A stretch of 64,000 bases of DNA from Fusarium oxysporum f. sp. lycopersici 4287 (taxonomy: Eukaryota > Ascomycota > Sordariomycetes > Hypocreales > Nectriaceae): positions 2,041,132 through 2,105,131 of the forward strand of contig NC_030991.1 of assembly GCF_000149955.1 (NCBI RefSeq). The letters are read 5' to 3'. How positions within the stretch are numbered: position 1 is the first letter of the stretch; every line of letters starts with the position of its first letter. Position numbers and translations under genes: made by a program. Positions 53,457 through 63,634 of the stretch are shown here, one piece after another. The notes beneath the pieces were generated by a model. It searched no databases. It was not told where the DNA came from and was given only the letters and a program-made list of their open reading frames with translations.

Positions 53457-53834
53457 CACACCATTACCAAGCTATCCTTTGTCGCCGGCAACACTTATCT
53501 ACTCATTTCAGAGCATCTGAAGGCTCTCAATGCGGCTTTCCTTAAGCAAAATCACGACGCGCACATCTGGCTTGACGGCCTGTATCTTGAAGTCCTTGCC
53601 ATGGAGCGCGGAGTTGTCGAGGCGTACGGGAGCCTGGCGCATCAATGGGCTGGTGCCGACACAGGACAGCTTCTCGAGTTGATCCACGTTAACGACCCGT
53701 TCCAGCTAAAGTCTAGATGGAACGTAACCATGGATCTATACCTAGAACGAGCTACTTCCAAGGGCATCGCCGACGCAGCCCATGGCTTGTTCCTAGAGCA
53801 AGGGAACGCTGTTGTGGATGCCACCTTGCCTTAG
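53457..53834 (+). CDS. Open frame of unknown origin
   Basis: The frame is open for 125 codons from just after a stop at 53454 to TAG at 53832-53834. It reads ITKLSFVAGNTYLLISEHLK, then NHDAHIWLDGLYLEVLAMER and GVVEAYGSLAHQWAGADTGQ, and so on. Its first ATG is at 53592-53601. It looks like genuine, moderately conserved coding sequence, perhaps the last exon of a gene, or part of the LINE relic just upstream. I do not recognise it. Confidence 0.35.
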   Translation, partial: HTITKLSFVAGNTYLLISEHLKALNAAFLKQNHDAHIWLDGLYLEVLAMERGVVEAYGSLAHQWAGADTGQLLELIHVNDPFQLKSRWNVTMDLYLERATSKGIADAAHGLFLEQGNAVVDATLP

Positions 53835-56249
53835 CTGCGGCGGTAGAGCTCTAGGCGTTAAAGAACGTAAGGTTTAAGGAAGGTGGAAGTTGGTGTAAAT
53901 GACCAAATAGAGCGAACAGTAGAAAGATGCATCGGCTTTATACCGGAGCGATAGAAAGGAAGAGCTCTAAATTTGAAAGGGCGAATGGTCTAAATATATT
54001 TGCTTGTAGTTTAAAGGATTGGAAGGAATGAATAATAGAGAGATATAGTATTATCGGAGTTGAGTAATAGGCAGGTAGAGCTCTATTAGATAGTGATGCA
54101 ACTCTTGAATAGTTTAATCTAAACTAGATATTACTTTCTTACTATTCTCTTATAGCCTCTATTTATAGTTACTAGTTGTTAATACAGCCGTATGCATATA
54201 ATTATCAAGCTGAGCAATGTGGCTGATGGGGACATAAACGGGGATTCTCAGAGGCATCGCTAACTAGTATGCACTGAGCTTTTAAGTACATAAGACATGG
54301 CCAATATTGCATTTTCCAACTCGCATAGCATTCTCTCGATGCATCGAATTATCTCGTCTTGATTCGCCTCTTCTCCAATAATAAGAGGATTCCGACAGTC
54401 GGCAGACTTGTCCAGATAAGCTCCGTCGTCAAGCAACGCGCGTCTGTTGATCAAAAATTGCACTGCTAGATAATATAAGGACAAACTATTTGGGATGGGG
54501 ATGTAGCCTACCGTTTTGGTCGAGCGAGTGTGAAGCTGTCCTCAGGACTGTTCCCAATATGCATACCGTGCCTATAGGGCATATTCTAGAGAAAAGACAT
54601 CACCCAGCAATTCGACGCCTGGGCTTCCAATAGCAGTAAGTTTACTACTGGGGTTAAGACATTCATGGAAAAGATAGCAATGCTTGACTCCGCGGGACGT
54701 TGGCCCACCATCAAACCCTTGACGGAGGATAGGAAGCTTGACAGATCTTGCGCAGGGAGTTCGGCCTATAAAGAGGCGGAGCAGGCGGTCCAGCTCGCGT
54801 CGTCGCACGGGAAAGGCGCCCTCCTGTCTGTTGGAGAGAGAAGGGGTTTGCTACCGCAGGGTATCGACTGGTAGCAGCCTACCGCATAAACGCATCCATT
54901 CATCGACTCCTTTTGTATTCATGTCTTCTACCACTGCGCGTTCCACATCACCAATGTGGACTCGCCGCGGACCGTCAGGAGGCCCTACTGTACCAATTAC
55001 CACTGGTAATGGCATCCAAAACCATTTTTTGGGCGTTCAATATGCGGACGGGTTTCGTCCCAGATTCCATATTTGGTATAATTCTCTCCGCTACCGGACT
55101 ACCTCTCGCTGTTTATTCCACTAGCCCAAGTGGGTTTACTAGAGGTTCATTCACTTGCTACTTTGAAGTGAATCACTGGCTTGAAATTGAACAGCCTTGA
55201 CCCATCTAAGTTACAGATCCACTCGAAATTCTACTCTACTAGAGCTAGAGCTGCACTATAATACAACCTTCTCCCTGTTCGACAGCCGAATATAAGGCTT
55301 TTTTTTCATCGATATCCCACTGAACCATTTCCCAGAACTCACCCATGTCTCTTCTGCTTGCAAACAATTGCTCCTTCTCGGTCTCTTGAGCTACTTGTGC
55401 TTCGATACGATTAGCCTCTGCTTTGTCCCAGTCTTAATTAGCCGTTATCTCTTCTTTGGCAGCACCTCCCCATTTGCTTATAATCAAAACACCCGCTATG
55501 GCTTGCTTTTAGGTAGCCTAGAGGTAGGCCCATTGCTTTTCGATACGGGTGTTATCAAGTACGGTTCCTGGGGGTTAGGCCTTATACCAATCATCTCTTG
55601 ACTTGACGTATCCTTGGTGGATGACTCGTGGATCGTCATACCTCAAATGCTTAGTTGCACCTGGAGCTGTATCTTTCGAAAGCAATGGTGATGGCACTGG
55701 TGGTCTACAGATAGATGGTGTAGGCTATGGATATCAAGGTTCTGCAGTCGTGATGTCTCAGTCTACCTGCCCTGCTTCGATGGTAAACTAGAACAGCAGT
55801 TCTTGAGAATTCAATTCAGGCTTAAACTCGAAGGTTTCCAAAGTCGTGATTGGCTGCCACTGCAGTTTATTGATCGCTGTTGTTGATGGTTTTGGTTGCT
55901 TAGGGGCTGCGAGGGATATCTATTGATGGTCTTCCAAACACACCTGCGGCTGGTCTGAAGATACAACTGGCAATGCTCTTAATTCCGTGTACTGTAGTAG
56001 ATACTCATTTGAGATCCTTGCGTAACTGAGTATATAACATTTAATACATAAAGCAGGGTTATGCATCAGCCTTACGTTCTCAATGGCTTTACAGCCACCA
56101 AGTCCTTTTCTTACACTACATAAGAATAGAGATAAGCTCACATCTACAGGATTAATTGTTTTATAGGGTTCTAAATGGGGTAATTAATTACCTTTCCCAG
56201 TCAAATGCCAGTGCGAGTAGAAATCTTCAAGTTATAGTACTTAATCTAT
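53835..56249. other. Region of unassigned fragments
   Basis: 53840-54200 is AT-rich and repetitive in AGAGCTCTA-type words. On the minus strand 54260-54484 (GEEANQDEIIRCIERMLCEL) and 54572-54808 (LNPSSKLTAIGSPGVELLGD) look like exon pieces of one broken gene, separated by stops. On the plus strand 54913-55200 and 55603-55791 have protein-like frames (GDGTGGLQIDGVGYGYQGSA) without a family. None can be called a gene with confidence. Decayed genes are likely. Confidence 0.3.
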
Positions 56250-56910
56250 TGGTTTTATAGGTACAAGCTAAGATTAAGACATCCAGATAGGCTTGTAAGT
56301 ATGCCACAGAATCCGGGTGCGCAAAGAGAACAACTTTAACTCATCCTTCAGGCCCAGTTTGAAATTGACTCCAGAATCCTTTTTAAAACAGCAAATTAGC
56401 AAGTGTGTTATTGCTGCTTTATCCTTAGTAGATTTCTTGCCTAGTATCTGCAATGCGATTAAAGATATCCCGCTGCGTTGCTATTGTGTCGGTATTCTGC
56501 CGCATGTACGTTCTAATTTCTTTAGGGGCGATCCCAGCGTTAGCAAGGCCGGTCAGATGAGACAGGTGTTCCTGAAATATTGTCCGAAGTACTGGGTGGG
56601 CGGTGGCGCCTTGGCTCGGTTCATGATTAGCCGGCTGTCAGAACAATGCGTAGAGTCCAGGTACTCTTATCTCTAGACTCCTGATCGCCAACACCGAGAA
56701 CTCGCAGTCTGTTGTTCCAGTTGTCGTCTTGCATTGCCGTTCTCTCGAAACAGTTGGATGGTTACGACCACGATCACATTTACATGATTATCCTACTGCC
56801 GGTTTTCTCCTTGGTCGACCTTCCAGTTATGAACGCGTAGCCCCTGGTAGTTGCCCAGGCGTTGATCGCTTCAAAAAGTGCCTCCCGTGACTCGCCCTCG
56901 GGAGGCAGTC
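56250..56910 (-). pseudogene. Decayed MULE transposase (N-terminal part)
   Basis: Read leftwards from 56910, the minus strand gives ESREALFEAINAWATTRGYA, FITGRSTKEKTGSRI, then after stops LANAGIAPKEIRTYMRQNTD, TIATQRDIFNRIADTRQE, GFWSQFQTGPEG and VLFAHPDSVAYLQAYLDVLI followed by CTYKTNR. Each segment lines up with the intact MULE at 17737 (SREALHAAINAWAAPRGYAF, LANAGVAPKEIRSYLRQNTE, DILILDCTYKTNK) in the same order. The first catalytic Asp is replaced by Ala (LILACTYKTNR). Several stops and frame changes are present and the rest of the gene is missing. Confidence 0.8.
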
Positions 56911-57374
56911 CGATAGCGGAGAGAGCTATACTAAATACGGAATCCGGGACGAGACCTGTCCGCTTATTGACCGTCCAAAGAATGTTATTGGGGCCATTAC
57001 CAATGACAATTGATACAGTGGGCTACAGGACGCAAATCACAGTACTATTCATCACGAATCGTACCATCGTGCGTCAACTGTGACGAAAACCAAATAAATT
57101 AAGCCTAGCATACCCCCCAAAGGTACAGCATGTGATAAATAGCCTCCGGACTGGGTGGTCATTAATCAGATCATCTTAGCCACGATAAAACCACCTGATC
57201 ATGTGCCACACACATGTTGTCGTCAGCCATCAGCGCAAGAAGATGAATAACTGTATATGGTGACAAGAGAGGGCATATGAGGAGCAAAAGTCTTCCTCTC
57301 AATTAACTGAACCATTAACAGATCACTTGCTGAATTATTACGGAAATGGCGTCAAATAGCACGCTTCACTTACT
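56911..57374. other. Upstream region of the oxidoreductase gene
   Basis: No coding sequence recognised. The repeated GATCATCTTAGCC/CTGATCATG words at 57165-57205 are of no known function. It probably includes the promoter of the gene at 57375. Confidence 0.35.
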
Positions 57375-58406
57375 ATGCGCGCCGTACAATGGTGCTCAAT
57401 CAAAGGCGGCATCGAGAAAAACCTTAAGCCAGTCATGGATGCAAAACTTCCCAAACACGCTCAGTCACTCCCAAAAGGCCACACGCTCGTGAAAGTCGCA
57501 TACGCATCGCTTAATCATCTCGACTACAAAGTGGCCGAAATGCCTCTGTGCAACATAATGTTCCCCAAGCCTGCCACGCCGGGGCTTGACTTTTCCGGCA
57601 CAATTGTTTCCACGACGTTGGACGATTTCGAAGAAGGCCAGCGTGTCTTTGGGAGAGCCGAGTTACCCAGTGGTGGAACCATGGCAGAGTATGCTGTTGT
57701 CGGAGGCGCAGGAATAGCTGCTTTGCCTGATGGTGTGTTCCTCAAAGAAGCAGCTTGTATTGGTATCTGCGGTACCACTGCTTTGCAATGTCTTCGACCG
57801 TTCGTGCAGCCGGGAGACAGAGTTTTTATCAACGGCGGTAGTGGAGGCGTTGGTATTTTCGCTATTCAGATTGCCAAAGCCCTGGGCTGTTCTCATGTCA
57901 CAACCACTTGCTCAGCGGCCAACGCCGAGTTTTGCCGAAATCTTGGTGCCGATGAGATTATCGATTACAACTCTGAGAATCCACTTGAGGTGCTCAAGAA
58001 GAGTGAAGAGCAATTTGACTGCATCCTTGACACGGTCTTTATCAATCCGTACATGTACTGGCAGTGCCACCAATACCTCAAGCCCCACGGAACATATGTC
58101 TGCGTTGGCCTACCACCAAGATTCCAGACCTTTAAGTCTCTCCTTACCATCAAACTGTTACCGAGATGGCTCGGGGGCGGAAAGCGAAAGTTCAAGTATC
58201 ATTCGGTGATTGCGAACCAGAGGGATTTCACTCAAGTTGCCCGCTGGATCAGAGATGGGAAGATTAACACTTTTATTGAGCAGGAGTTTGCATTGGATGA
58301 TGCAGGAAGGGCTTATGCGAGACTGAAAGCGGGAAGGACGAGGGGAAAGTTGGTCGTTCGTGTTGGAGGAGAGCCTGGCAGCGATCAGTATGACCTTGAT
58401 CTTTGA
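57375..58406 (+). CDS. Medium-chain dehydrogenase/reductase, quinone-oxidoreductase type
   Basis: This intronless 343-residue protein starts MRAVQWCSIKGGIEKNLKPV. The GroES-like half has VKVAYASLNHLDYKVAE and PGLDFSGTIV, and lacks the Cys/His ligands of zinc alcohol dehydrogenases, so it is the zinc-free quinone oxidoreductase/RTN4IP1-like branch. The cofactor half has the Rossmann motif FINGGSGGVGIFAIQIAKAL (about 152-171), the NADP-type second strand (TTTCSAANAEFCRNLGADEI) and FDCILDTVF. It would reduce a quinone or an enone using NADPH. No cluster partner is evident. The start is the first ATG and sits directly at the conserved N-terminus. Confidence 0.88.
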   Translation: MRAVQWCSIKGGIEKNLKPVMDAKLPKHAQSLPKGHTLVKVAYASLNHLDYKVAEMPLCNIMFPKPATPGLDFSGTIVSTTLDDFEEGQRVFGRAELPSGGTMAEYAVVGGAGIAALPDGVFLKEAACIGICGTTALQCLRPFVQPGDRVFINGGSGGVGIFAIQIAKALGCSHVTTTCSAANAEFCRNLGADEIIDYNSENPLEVLKKSEEQFDCILDTVFINPYMYWQCHQYLKPHGTYVCVGLPPRFQTFKSLLTIKLLPRWLGGGKRKFKYHSVIANQRDFTQVARWIRDGKINTFIEQEFALDDAGRAYARLKAGRTRGKLVVRVGGEPGSDQYDLDL

Positions 58407-58526
58407 GGCTGGGGTAACGAGGTGGAAACAGTTAATGGGATATGGTCGGGCTACATGTTTTCGAGTATGGAAATCCGATGGGCACTAAGGAAGTGCGATT
58501 AATGATGAGGGAAGTATCCATCCGTA

Positions 58527-60879
58527 CCTGGACGTTTGAGTTACCGGTAACTCATGAATTTCGACCCTTCTAACTCACTCATGAGTTTAACTCAGACTCA
58601 TGAGTCAACTCACGTATAATGATCATGTGATAATGCCAGCTTCCCAAATAGGAAGTTGGTGATAAGAATCTATGGTATTAAAGTGCAGAGAATCACCACG
58701 CTATTCAATATCACTAATTTCTATATCGAGATCATCATTACCAATGTCCGGATCGCATACTAGGCTCAGTCCACCGAGCCGAGTCCCGACAATATGCCCA
58801 TTCCGTATCCAGTTGCCAAGACACTCAACTTCCTGCAGCCGCTCGCACGTCATCGAGAGCCGGTCCCATGATGCGGTCCTACGAGCGCCTGAGAATGTCC
58901 TTTCTAGCTCTGCCGACTGAGGGCTTATCGACAGTATATCGTTGGCCATATGGCTAAGGCGTGGAAACTGCCGTCGTCGTTCAATGCGACACCACCACTC
59001 CACAGGTTTGCAATCGACCTTGATAGTCGGAGAATTAATAAATGCGTCTAAGTTATAGCCATCGGTTGAAAGAGCCGTCTCGACCTCCATCTCCAGTAGC
59101 AATAGCTGTAGCTGCGAAGGCGAGTTCCCCAGCGCAGCTGGGATATCCTCCGGAATAGTTTCTATGTCTCCGTCGATATTGATATCGTATTTCTCCTCCC
59201 ATATTTGCCGAGCTCCCACAATCGCTGGGTTAATCCATGCACTCTTCCAGTTCTTATCCAAGTATGCTTTTCGACAGCGTGGATCGAGAAGAAGAGCGGC
59301 GACGTAAACGGGAGTCTCATCAGACATAATGTAGTATTTATCGAGTACAAACAATCCCATCTCGATAGAATGGAGCATACGGCTAACATGGAACTCCGGG
59401 GTCGAGTAGTGTATTTAACAAATTAATTAAAGGCTGTCCGTTTAACGGAGATAGACCTTATCTTCGCTTTCTCAAAGTGGCTGAGAAGACCATCCATCAG
59501 CCGCAGCGTACTGCAGAGGCTCGATTTATCGCCTTCTGTTATCAAAGTTGCCTCGGTAAAGGGCTGGAGGAAAAAGTATGCGTTTTCGACAGTATATCCC
59601 AGTCGGCGCCTGATAGATGAGCAGAGCCGATGTCCTTGTCATGGTCTACCATAAACTGGACGATCTGTGCCTTCTTATCGAGGGCGACACTGATAACTTT
59701 ATACCATGAGGACCACCGTGTTGCGTTCTCGATCTCGAGACTGCGACCCACAGCTTCGCGCCAGTTATCACTATAGATTGGAGAGCTTCCAATCCAAACT
59801 GCGAAATGGTGGAGCTTCTGGAGAGCATTAATGCCTTCCCATCCGCTAAATTCTAATAGCTGAGTAGTCCTCTCTCTCGTCGGATGTCCCTGCTGTCTCC
59901 CCTGCTTCTCCTCTGATGTGTGATCCACCGTGGTATCGGGCCCTGAAGCGTATTCTGATTTAGAGCAGTAGAGAAGGTTTCGATAGACTGTGCACCAGCG
60001 TCGTTGCCAGCGTTATTAAGGGCAGCGCGTGTGAGAAGGCTGATAAGAGCTTTGATGTAAGCCTGTCGATTGAAGGCATTCCGTGATGCCGCTTCCGATG
60101 GCGTAGTCGATAATGTGATACATACGTCGAGCGATTACTGAGAGATGACGAGAACGAAGATGACGACGAGGCCGAGGAAGAAAAAGAAGACGAGGATGAA
60201 GAGGAAGATGAAGAGGAAGAAGAAGAGGCGCCAAGCTCTCGTAGACGAACCATTATAGTATAAGCAGACATATAAAGTGCGAGGCTTCGCCTTCTCTCTG
60301 GTGAAAAATCTCTCATTATCGATGAAATCGGGGGCGGAAGATGGTATCCTTGGTACGGACGAAGTTTCCGATGCCATGGCGATGGCTTGATGGTATAGAT
60401 AGTGGATCGAGGCGATGAAGAGTCTGCCGATAAGCCGTCCTAGAAACAGCCGTAGCTACTTGGAAGACTTTTTTTTTTACCTTAAGATTCTTGTCAATTT
60501 CTGATGGATCTCGATCATAGGGATAGAAGCCCTTGATTTCTCTATTTAATGAGTGGAAACAGGTCGGATTCTTATACATAAGATGAATTGGTCCTCTGGG
60601 GCCGTTGTGTTGAAGACCTTGCTTTTTGGGAGACATAGGTGATACCGGACTTCCGGGCTGCCGGTCTAAACAGCCTGCCTGCACTGCTGGGAGGCCTTCC
60701 TTTCGGTTTGATTAAATGTATGACCATCTGGTCTACTGGATGTGATAATTCTGAATAGAGGGGTTGCGATAAATTAGATTAGATCAGATTATAGATCGGG
60801 CCAATCAGACGCCGGGAACGCCGTTATGAGGTTATCGGTTAACTTATGAGTTGGGTTTGAGTTAACTAAAATGCCCAGG
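58527..60879 (-). mobile_element. hAT-family transposon relic
   Basis: The probable ends are inverted: TACCTGGACGTTTGAGTTA near 58525 and, on the other strand, TACCTGGGCATTTTAGTTAA near 60881. Repeated (A)ACTCATGAG words follow inside both. The interior codes for a broken hAT transposase on the minus strand. No 8-bp duplication is seen. Confidence 0.6.
58701..60684 (-). pseudogene. hAT transposase, frame broken
   Basis: The C-terminal part is well kept: 59378-58701 encodes YVAALLLDPRCRKAYLDKNW and the hAT dimerisation domain PVEWWCRIERRRQFPRLSHM with DILSISPQSAELERTFSGAR. Upstream, 59928-59542 encodes GWEGINALQKLHHFAVWI and IENATRWSSWYKVIS, the central hAT part. Between 60240 and 60130 is a long acidic Asp/Glu tract, and at 60540-60470 a NLKVKKKVFQ region near the N-terminus. 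Stops and frame changes separate the pieces, so no full protein can be made. The stop after IEISDIE is probably the original C-terminus. Confidence 0.8.
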
Positions 60880-61006
60880 TATGATTCTTACGGGCCGTAA
60901 GAATGTAATCGAAGAATAAGAAGGTATTATTAAATCGAGAATCCTGCGAGAAGGAAATGTCTAAATCTTCGCGCGGTCCGGGCATGCGTATAGAATAATT
61001 GTTGGC

Positions 61007-61637
61007 TTATTGAGGCAGCATGTTCTTGGACTCTTCGTCGGTAAGGAAGATCTCATCGACGGGGTCTCGGCGGTTCTCGAGGGGAACGTAGTCGCAATCG
61101 ATGCAGGAGGGAAGGAAGATCTCTGTATGTGACGTTTGTTAACTGATGTTTCGGTGGGTCACATTAATGACTTCATCACAACATACCCGGATTCCAGTCA
61201 AAACCCTGGCTGGAGGAGACGTAGCAGATCTATGGCAGAAAATGTCAGTATTGATTTGCTGGAATATGGTATGTCGTCTTGCACCTCCGGAGGCCCGAGG
61301 AGAACGGGGCTGAAGTCACTTACCAGCCAAGGAGGGCTGTTCGGTTCACCGATATTAATGACGGTGCATTCTTGCCTGGAGAGAAAGGAGCCTGGGACGA
61401 AGTCAGCAATGCCGGCACAAACGATCTGTGGGTGCAATCACGTCGGGCTGGGGGAGGATCCGGCTTCAACCAACCTAGGAAGCTTAGTCGGCGGGCGTGC
61501 AGCGCTTTGTCCCTGCCAGCCGAAGGCGGGGAGCATGAAGGCGAGGTCGAGTAAGGACTATTGGCAGAAGAGCCAGTGCCCTTGTGACAAGAGGGCGTAG
61601 CCGAGGGGCCAGCGGGAAGAGCGATGGAGGACGACAT
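61007..61637 (-). CDS. Small conserved-looking protein (129 residues, four exons)
   Basis: Exons 61637-61475, 61391-61324, 61229-61187 and 61122-61007 total 390 nt. The introns are 83, 94 and 64 nt with donors GTTGGT, GTAAGT and GTATGT; the first acceptor is preceded by CTGAC. The N-terminus is Ser/Pro-rich (MSSSIALPAGPSATPSCHKG). The spliced C-terminal part runs SFLGSFLSRQECTVINIGEP, NSPPWLICYVSSSQGFDWNP, EIFLPSCIDCDYVPLENRRD and ends DEIFLTDEESKNMLPQ. The junctions restore one continuous, evenly composed protein across three frames, which is good evidence for the model. I believe that it belongs to a fungal family of unknown function. The first intron has an unusual donor and is the least certain. 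Confidence 0.7.
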
Positions 61638-62669
61638 GCTGTGAGATGGTGAGAGGAAGCGAGACACCGAAACGAGGGTTACTGTGTGACGGGCATCGGC
61701 CGAGTCGTGAGCAAGGAGGGAGAGGAAGTGAGCTTCCTGAGAATGCAATGACTCAAGAAGCAAGCCGTCTGTATAAGATGAGGGACGAAGAGACTCAAGA
61801 AAGGCTCGGAGGGAAGAAAGAAGAAGACGAAGAGAAAAGAAGATGGAGGTCGAAAGGTGGCGAGGTTCGCAAAGGACGGCAGAAGGTGGTTTCGAAATGC
61901 ACGGCAACTCCCGACCGCCGACAACCAGTGAATCGCTGCCGCATCATCCCGTGACGGGCGAGTGACCCGACACTGATAAGCCACAGCCAGGTCGTTGCAG
62001 ACGCCACGAGAGGACGGGAAAAAGAGCCAATGAAACCAGGACAAACGAAACAGGGTCAACAAAACGTACATAAATCCTGTGAAAAATTAGCGACTCTTGA
62101 TAGTTGGTCATTCTTGCGTCATGATGTCCTTTGTTTTCTTATTTAACTGTGACCCAGTTGTTGGCTTTCTGGAGGATCTAGGATATACAAAGAATAACGT
62201 TGTATTAAGCGAGCGGCGGATTATAGGCGAATAGCGGACTTTGGTTCTTTTTTGGCGGGACCTGCATATAAAAGGTACATCAAAATTGTTAAGAAGGCTT
62301 AACAATTTTTGAGGACTTCTCCCAGCCATTCCCGGCAAATTGAATGTTGGCGTAACTTACCGGCCTGCTACCGGGTCACTGGAGACCTCTCTCATTGACT
62401 GGTCTTGATCTCTCGGTGCTTCTACCCGGATCATCACATTTGCTTCTCGTAAATTATCTGCATCATTATTGGCGAATCGATTTACCAGCCAACATTATAC
62501 CCGTATATTAAACCGGTAAATAGTCCTATCGTCGCCCACTGGATTAGCATTGCATGATAACGAGCAACATTCGTGACGTGGCCTCCGATCACAGATCCTT
62601 TTTTGCCAGCCTTTGAAGTGGACCAAGGTTGATCAAATCTCCGAGAGCAGGATATCAAATATCGTTGCC
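61638..62669. other. Intergenic region between divergent genes
   Basis: It lies between the start of the four-exon gene and the gene on the plus strand. It contains a purine-rich tract at 61790-61860 (GAAGAAGACGAAGAG-like on the plus strand), perhaps in the 5' UTR of the left gene. An inverted pair, ATTGTTAAGAAGGCTTAACAAT at 62285-62306, can form a hairpin with 9-bp arms. Confidence 0.4.
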
Positions 62670-63634
62670 ATGCTTCCACCATCGCTGCAGGCAAGCATGA
62701 GTCAGATTCGATACTTTTACCGCATCATCATCCTTGACACCTTACGACCGGGTGTCCTGGCCTCAGAGGCGCCCCAAAAAGCTCAGCTACCCTCACAGGC
62801 ACATGTGCCGACTCTGACCCAGGATCCGGCCGTCACTGAGATGCTCCAGTGGAACGATGCTCATCAGGATGCGGATTCGAAGGCCGTGTGCCCGCGACCG
62901 ATGAGCTGGGTTCTTTACTCGGAGTCGGTGGATGATGGTAAGGCTATCAGGGGGTCATCTGGTATTAATTGGAAGTTTGCGCGGCAAGGTGAGGCGGATT
63001 CTGGCAGGGGCCAAAAGTCATATCCATCATGTTGATCATAAGTTCACTCTAGGCACAAGCCTCGTAAACATCTCCGTCGATGGAGGTAGGGCCCGCAGTC
63101 GCAGAGGAGGATGTTACTTTCGAGCGGAAGGCCTTCATTGATGGGGTGACGTATCTCCTCAAGGCACTTCCCCCGGACCTCGATGTCTGCGAACTGAGGC
63201 GGATCCAATCCGCTCTGCCGGAGGATGTTGCCCATCTGGACCAGGTGGCGGTTCAGAAAGGAGACGGCTTGACCCAATCCGCTTCTGGTCGCCCACGATC
63301 CATTCTGCACCGCAGTGTCCAGATGACCGTGGCCAACTTGATCTTCGTCCTCAGCTTTATGCTGCCGTATCTGATGTATCTCATCCGCCACATAGCACGA
63401 ATGGAGCGGAAATACAAGGTTTTTGAGACCGTGGTCGGCCATGGGCTCAGCTTTGTCAACTCGATCGGGAAACAGAGCTTGTCCCTTACCGAAACGATGT
63501 GCCAGATGAACGACGGAAAAGTTGGACAGGCTCTTCTGGAAGCATTCTTATGGACGGTGGATGGGGTCGCACGGGGGATATCGGAGGGGCTTGGCGAGGG
63601 TCTACAGCTCTATTGCTCCTCCCACTTTCACTGA
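62670..63634 (+). CDS. Putative membrane-associated protein, spliced, with an apparent frameshift
   Basis: Exon 1 from ATG 62670 (MLPPSLQASMSQIRYFYRII) runs to 62988, ending in INWKFARQ. A 64-nt intron (62989-63052, GTGAGG..CTCTAG) leads to GTSLVNISVDGG. From about 63085 the coding frame has shifted by one to AVAEEDVTFERKAFIDGVTY, continuing LLKALPPDLDVCELRRIQSA to the end at 63634. The shift lies within GGAGGTAGGGCCCGCAG. It could be a mutation, a sequencing error or a missed splice (a GT..AG of 13 nt is too short to be a normal intron). The C-terminal half has a hydrophobic helix (VANLIFVLSFMLPYLMYLIR) and a Gly-rich amphipathic end. Function is not recognised. Confidence 0.55.

Noticed and set aside
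60135..60377. Minus-strand ORF with a poly-Phe/Leu stretch, at first sight a membrane protein
   Set aside because: It is an off-frame reading of the Asp/Glu-coding tract of the hAT relic.
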